From: JAWLEP01 sp964553045
GTDB taxonomy: Bacteria > Fermentibacterota > Fermentibacteria > Fermentibacterales > JCC-6
Assembly (NCBI GenBank): GCA_964553045.1
Contig: CAZKJG010000010.1
Span: 37,164-101,163, forward strand
Reading direction: 5' to 3'
Length of the DNA: 64,000 nucleotides
Positions 61,166 through 64,000 of the stretch are shown here, in pieces; position 1 is the first letter of the stretch, and each line of letters opens with the position of its first letter. Below the pieces are notes generated by a model that saw nothing but the letters and a program-made list of their open reading frames with translations, was not told the DNA's origin and made no database searches. The position numbers and the translations under genes were made by a program.

Positions 61166-62644
61166 CTATCGAAGCACGGTGAGCCTCTGCTGGCGCACCT
61201 GCTCGCCGCCGGTGGCCACCAGCATATAGACTCCGCTGGGCAAGCCCTCGGGTACGGTTCGGACAACGCTCATGGGGCTTCCGCTACCCTGAACGGTGCC
61301 CAGTTCGGCCGCCCTGCGGCCGGCCATGTCAAAGAGCTCCAAACTCACCGGCTGGCCCGTGGGAGCGGTGACGCCGAACTGCATGGCGCCCGCCGGTACC
61401 GGGTTGGGGTGTACCGAACCCAGGAAGAGCGAGGGCTCGATGGCGTAGCCTTCGGCGCCCTCGATGCCCACCATGTCCAGGGCGAACATGGAGATCATGA
61501 TGTTCATGTACCGGCACTCCTCGCAGAACTCCTCGATCAGCGTGGAGTCGTTCTGGCCTCCCCAGAAGCCGCCGTTGTTGACCTCGGGGGTCATGGCTAT
61601 CACGCTGGGGCTGCCGGCGGTGTCGGAGTAGCAGTAGTCGTTCTGCTCGCCGTTGACCGTGTAGAGAATCTGACCGGCGCGACCGTAGTCGTAACCGTTG
61701 TACTGGGTCATCTGGGCCGCCCAGCTCTCGAAGGTGGTCTGGTCGGGCGTGGGGATGTTCTCGTAGCCCCAGGGGTACAGCAGGTAACCGCCGTAGGAGT
61801 GGTAGTTCATGGCCGCGATGGGGGCTATGTCGTCGATGTAGTCCATCTGGACCTGGGTCTCGTCCTCGGAGGCGGGAGATTCGCCCCTGTAGGTCGCGTC
61901 GTAGGGGTTTCCGCTGGAGCCCACGTCGTCGTAAGCCCACTTGTAGGGCCAGTTGCGGTTGAGGTCGATACCGTCGGACGGCACCGGGTCTGAGAAGTTC
62001 ATGTTCTTCCGGTGGTAGCCGCCGCCGGGCATGTTGTACTGGTAGCCGTCGGGGTTGGCGATGGGCAGGAAGTGCACCTCGGCGTTGTCCAGTATGAAGG
62101 TGGCCATGGTGTCGCTTCCGTACTCGTCGGCCAGCCACTGGGCGTAGTCGATGAGAATCGAGTTTCCACTGGGCTCCCGGGCGTGGATGAGGGCGCTGAA
62201 GTAGAGGGTGGGCTTGTCGGCCGGCCCTCCCGAGCTGGTCATGGTTATGGTGTAGATGTCGCGGTTCTCGTAGGACTGGCCGATGATCACCGGGGTGTCG
62301 GCCAGGTCGGGGTAGCTGACGGCCAGGTCGCACCAGAAGCTCCAGTTCTCCTCCAGGTCGTAGAAGTAACCGGCGTCGCGGCTGTTCTCCGGAAGCAGCT
62401 CGCCCCACTCCCGGGGAAGCATGCGCACGTCGGAGCCGTAGCGGGTCAGGACGTTCATCTCCGTCTCGTCTTCCACGTAGACGTCGACCCAGCCCTCGCG
62501 GATGTTGCCGGCGGTCACGTCGTAGCCCTCGGCCACCAGCCGCAGTGGCGTCTCGGAGTCTATGCCCGTTATCCGGGCCAGCCTCTTCGCCGATACCGAC
62601 GCCGCCATGATCAGAGCAAGCGAGACACAGAGCAACTTCGTCAT
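61166..62644 (-). CDS. Secreted M14 zinc carboxypeptidase with T9SS-like C-terminal domain
   Basis: 492 residues. Signal peptide residues 1-19. The catalytic domain has zinc ligands H154 and E157 (HAREPSG) and H282 (NYHSYGG), and catalytic Glu354 (TPEVNNGGF). Residues about 411-492 are a beta domain that opens PNPVPAGAMQFGV and ends SGVYMLVATGG...RLTVLR, like the type A sorting domain of type IX secretion or FlgD-like folds. It probably degrades external proteins for nutrients. A GGGGAGG site precedes ATG 62644. It leads an operon with the J-domain and MerR genes. Confidence 0.92.
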   Translation of the reverse strand: MTKLLCVSLALIMAASVSAKRLARITGIDSETPLRLVAEGYDVTAGNIREGWVDVYVEDETEMNVLTRYGSDVRMLPREWGELLPENSRDAGYFYDLEENWSFWCDLAVSYPDLADTPVIIGQSYENRDIYTITMTSSGGPADKPTLYFSALIHAREPSGNSILIDYAQWLADEYGSDTMATFILDNAEVHFLPIANPDGYQYNMPGGGYHRKNMNFSDPVPSDGIDLNRNWPYKWAYDDVGSSGNPYDATYRGESPASEDETQVQMDYIDDIAPIAAMNYHSYGGYLLYPWGYENIPTPDQTTFESWAAQMTQYNGYDYGRAGQILYTVNGEQNDYCYSDTAGSPSVIAMTPEVNNGGFWGGQNDSTLIEEFCEECRYMNIMISMFALDMVGIEGAEGYAIEPSLFLGSVHPNPVPAGAMQFGVTAPTGQPVSLELFDMAGRRAAELGTVQGSGSPMSVVRTVPEGLPSGVYMLVATGGEQVRQQRLTVLR

Positions 62645-62667
62645 GAGGGTCCTCCCCTTCTGCAAGA

Positions 62668-62696
62668 TTGACTTGCGGGTTCTCAGGATATAGTAT
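62668..62696 (+). promoter_or_regulatory. Promoter of rpsT: TTGACT-17-TAGTAT
   Basis: Plus strand: -35 TTGACT (62668-62673), -10 TAGTAT (62691-62696), spacing 17. Expected start of transcription near 62703, giving an 80-base leader before rpsT. Confidence 0.65.
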
Positions 62697-62782
62697 TGCC
62701 TCTCAATTCGTGAAGCACGGAGGGGCCGCAAGAGTTCCCCACCACAAACGTGTTGAATCTATACTGTGAAGGGAGACGTTGC

Positions 62783-63025
62783 TTGGCAAGGAGCAGACAG
62801 TCGCGCAAGAGGCTGAAGACCGACAGCGAGAGGCATCTGCGCAACAAGAGCAGGCTCAGCCGCATACGTACGGCCATCAGGGAGTTCAAGGAGGCCGAGG
62901 GCGATGATGAGAGGCGCGAGGCCTTCCGCGAGGCCCAGGCCCTCATAGACAAGGCCGGCCGGGATCACCTGATCCATCCCAACAAGGCCCGGCGGCTGAA
63001 GAGCAGACTCGGCCGGTCGCTGTAG
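62783..63025 (+). CDS. rpsT: 30S ribosomal protein bS20
   Basis: 80 residues, strongly basic. The sequence ARSRQSRKRLKTDSERHLRN, the helix RTAIREFKEAEG and the end HPNKARRLKSRLGRSL match S20. The start is TTG 62783; AGGGAGA precedes it and no ATG fits. E. coli rpsT also starts with UUG, which is used for autogenous control there, so the feature may be conserved. It is the only plus-strand gene of the last 50 kb. Confidence 0.93.
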   Translation: MARSRQSRKRLKTDSERHLRNKSRLSRIRTAIREFKEAEGDDERREAFREAQALIDKAGRDHLIHPNKARRLKSRLGRSL

Positions 63026-63059
63026 GTCCCGGCCCCGGAACGCATCCGGGGCCCGGACC
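63025..63059. terminator. Bidirectional terminator-like hairpin between rpsT and cysS
   Basis: A 15-base stem with one mismatch and a five-base loop, starting at the last base of the rpsT stop and ending six bases before the cysS stop on the other strand. No T-run follows in either direction. Confidence 0.6.
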
Positions 63060-63064
63060 GCTTA

Positions 63065-64000
63065 CTAGTCCGCCGGGTCGACCCGGCTCTCGCCCCCCGG
63101 AAGGTCGCGGACGCTGAATCCGCCCTCCTCCAGGCGCTCCCTCATGCCGTCGGCCGCCTCGAACATGCGGTTCTTCCGGAGCTCGGACCGAACCCTTCCC
63201 AGCACGTCCAGCAGCAGCTCGATGCTTTCGCCCCCGGACTCCGAGCCTTCCAGGCCGAGGCCCAGCACCTCCCCGCCCATCCGGTCCAGGGTCCGGGCCA
63301 GCAGCGCCCTGTCCCCGTCGGAGGGGTCCTGCTCAAGAGCGGTGTTGGCGTCGCGCACCAGGTCGAACAGGGCCGCCAGGGCCCCGGCGGTGTTCAGATC
63401 GTCATCCATGGACTCGGAGAAGTCCATCTCGAAGTCCTCCACGCGCTGACGGAGGTTGTCCGAGGCCGCCTCGGCGTCTCCCTGCCCGGACCCCAGCCTG
63501 CGCCGCAGCGACACCAGCCGCTCGTGGGCGCTGCGGGCCGACTCCAGGGCCTGGTCGGAGAAGTCCAGGGGGCTTCTGTAGTGGCTGCGCAGTATGTACA
63601 GCCGCACCACCGGCGGCGGGAACCTCTCGAACAGCTCCTTCAGGGTGACGAAGTTGCCCAGGCTCTTGCCCATCTTCCGCCCGTCAACGGTGACCATGTT
63701 GTTGTGAAGCCAGTAGCGGACGAAGGGCTGACCGTTGGCCCCCTCGCTCTGGGCTATCTCGGACTCGTGGTGGGGGAACACGTTCTCCAGGCCTCCGCCG
63801 TGTATGTCCACCGTCTCGCCCAGGTAGCGCATGGACATGGCCGAGCACTCCAGGTGCCAGCCGGGGTATCCCCATCCCCAGGGGGACTTCCAGCGGAGGA
63901 TATGCCCCTCCTCGGCCCGCTTCCACAGGGCGAAGTCCCGGGGGGCACGCTTGTCGGCCGCGCAGCCGATCCTGGTGCCGGCCTGCATCTCGTCGGGGTC
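63065..64000 (-). CDS. cysS: Cysteinyl-tRNA synthetase, N-terminal part outside window
   Basis: The last 311 residues are present; the start lies beyond base 64000. WHLECSAMSMRYLG, the zinc-site HHESEIAQSE and the KMSKS-type loop GRKMGKSLGN are all intact. The C-terminal helical domain (SARSAHERLVSLRRRLGSG onward) is complete. It charges tRNA-Cys. Confidence 0.95.
   Translation of the reverse strand, partial: DPDEMQAGTRIGCAADKRAPRDFALWKRAEEGHILRWKSPWGWGYPGWHLECSAMSMRYLGETVDIHGGGLENVFPHHESEIAQSEGANGQPFVRYWLHNNMVTVDGRKMGKSLGNFVTLKELFERFPPPVVRLYILRSHYRSPLDFSDQALESARSAHERLVSLRRRLGSGQGDAEAASDNLRQRVEDFEMDFSESMDDDLNTAGALAALFDLVRDANTALEQDPSDGDRALLARTLDRMGGEVLGLGLEGSESGGESIELLLDVLGRVRSELRKNRMFEAADGMRERLEEGGFSVRDLPGGESRVDPAD

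Overview
The window is 64 kb of GC-rich bacterial chromosome with one run of 100 N (39086-39185). No phage, insertion sequence, CRISPR array, rRNA or replication origin was seen. I recognise 52 protein genes, RNase P RNA and five tRNAs; nearly everything is on the minus strand. Isoleucine ATA and arginine AGG/AGA codons are frequent despite the GC content. There are envelope lipoproteins, an M14 peptidase ending in a type-9-secretion/FlgD-like sorting domain, NHL and FlgD-like folds, and large pseudopilins. Together these suggest an uncultured didermic member or relative of the FCB group (for example a Fermentibacterota/Eisenbacteria-like lineage). The phylum is inference; no 16S gene is present. 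HydE suggests a fermentative, hydrogenase-bearing anaerobe.

Layout. 1-6.2 kb: a tightly overlapped minus operon of an HU-CBM48 fusion, ftsK, a TPR lipoprotein, a LolA-like protein and rimO, followed by two envelope proteins. 6.4-10 kb: aroK (+) converging on hydE, with aroE and a B12-binding radical SAM gene upstream of hydE. 10-14.1 kb (+): a CAP/SCP-domain protein, an HD-GYP phosphodiesterase and a degenerate HD-GYP partner. 14.2-29 kb (-): a set of eight surface genes. Three are PilX-like, two are small PilV/GspI-like prepilins, two are giant prepilins of 978 and 1328 residues, and the last is a lipoprotein with eight beta-sandwich repeats. 29.2-38.4 kb (-): dprA, obgE, a CsgG/FlgO-TPR protein, pgeF, dinG, recJ, rnpB and a coiled-coil zinc-ribbon gene.

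38.5-39.3 kb: tRNA-Val, a CAU tRNA, an 89-bp tandem repeat interrupted by the assembly gap, and tRNA-Leu. 39.4-56.2 kb (-): a long, nearly continuous gene string from rarA through yjbQ-like, pcm, a histidine-kinase-like gene, rnr, nadE, purH, a lytic transglycosylase, an NHL protein, two CNNM/CorC membrane proteins and a GGDDF-HEAT protein to a PAS/receiver-like protein. 56.2-64 kb: an acidic lipoprotein, a LOG-family gene coupled to apt, two tRNA-Pro genes, a small export protein, a second Pcm-like methyltransferase, MerR, a J-domain/TPR protein, the M14 peptidase, rpsT (+) and a partial cysS.

Most notable: the giant-prepilin operon next to dprA, which may build a decorated pilus or secretion tip. 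The HU-CBM48 fusion is also unusual. Many gene junctions are 4-base stop/start overlaps of the form NTGA, including two that seem to require CTG as start codon. Two promoters place a TATAAT box only 6-7 bases before an ATG, which suggests leaderless mRNAs.
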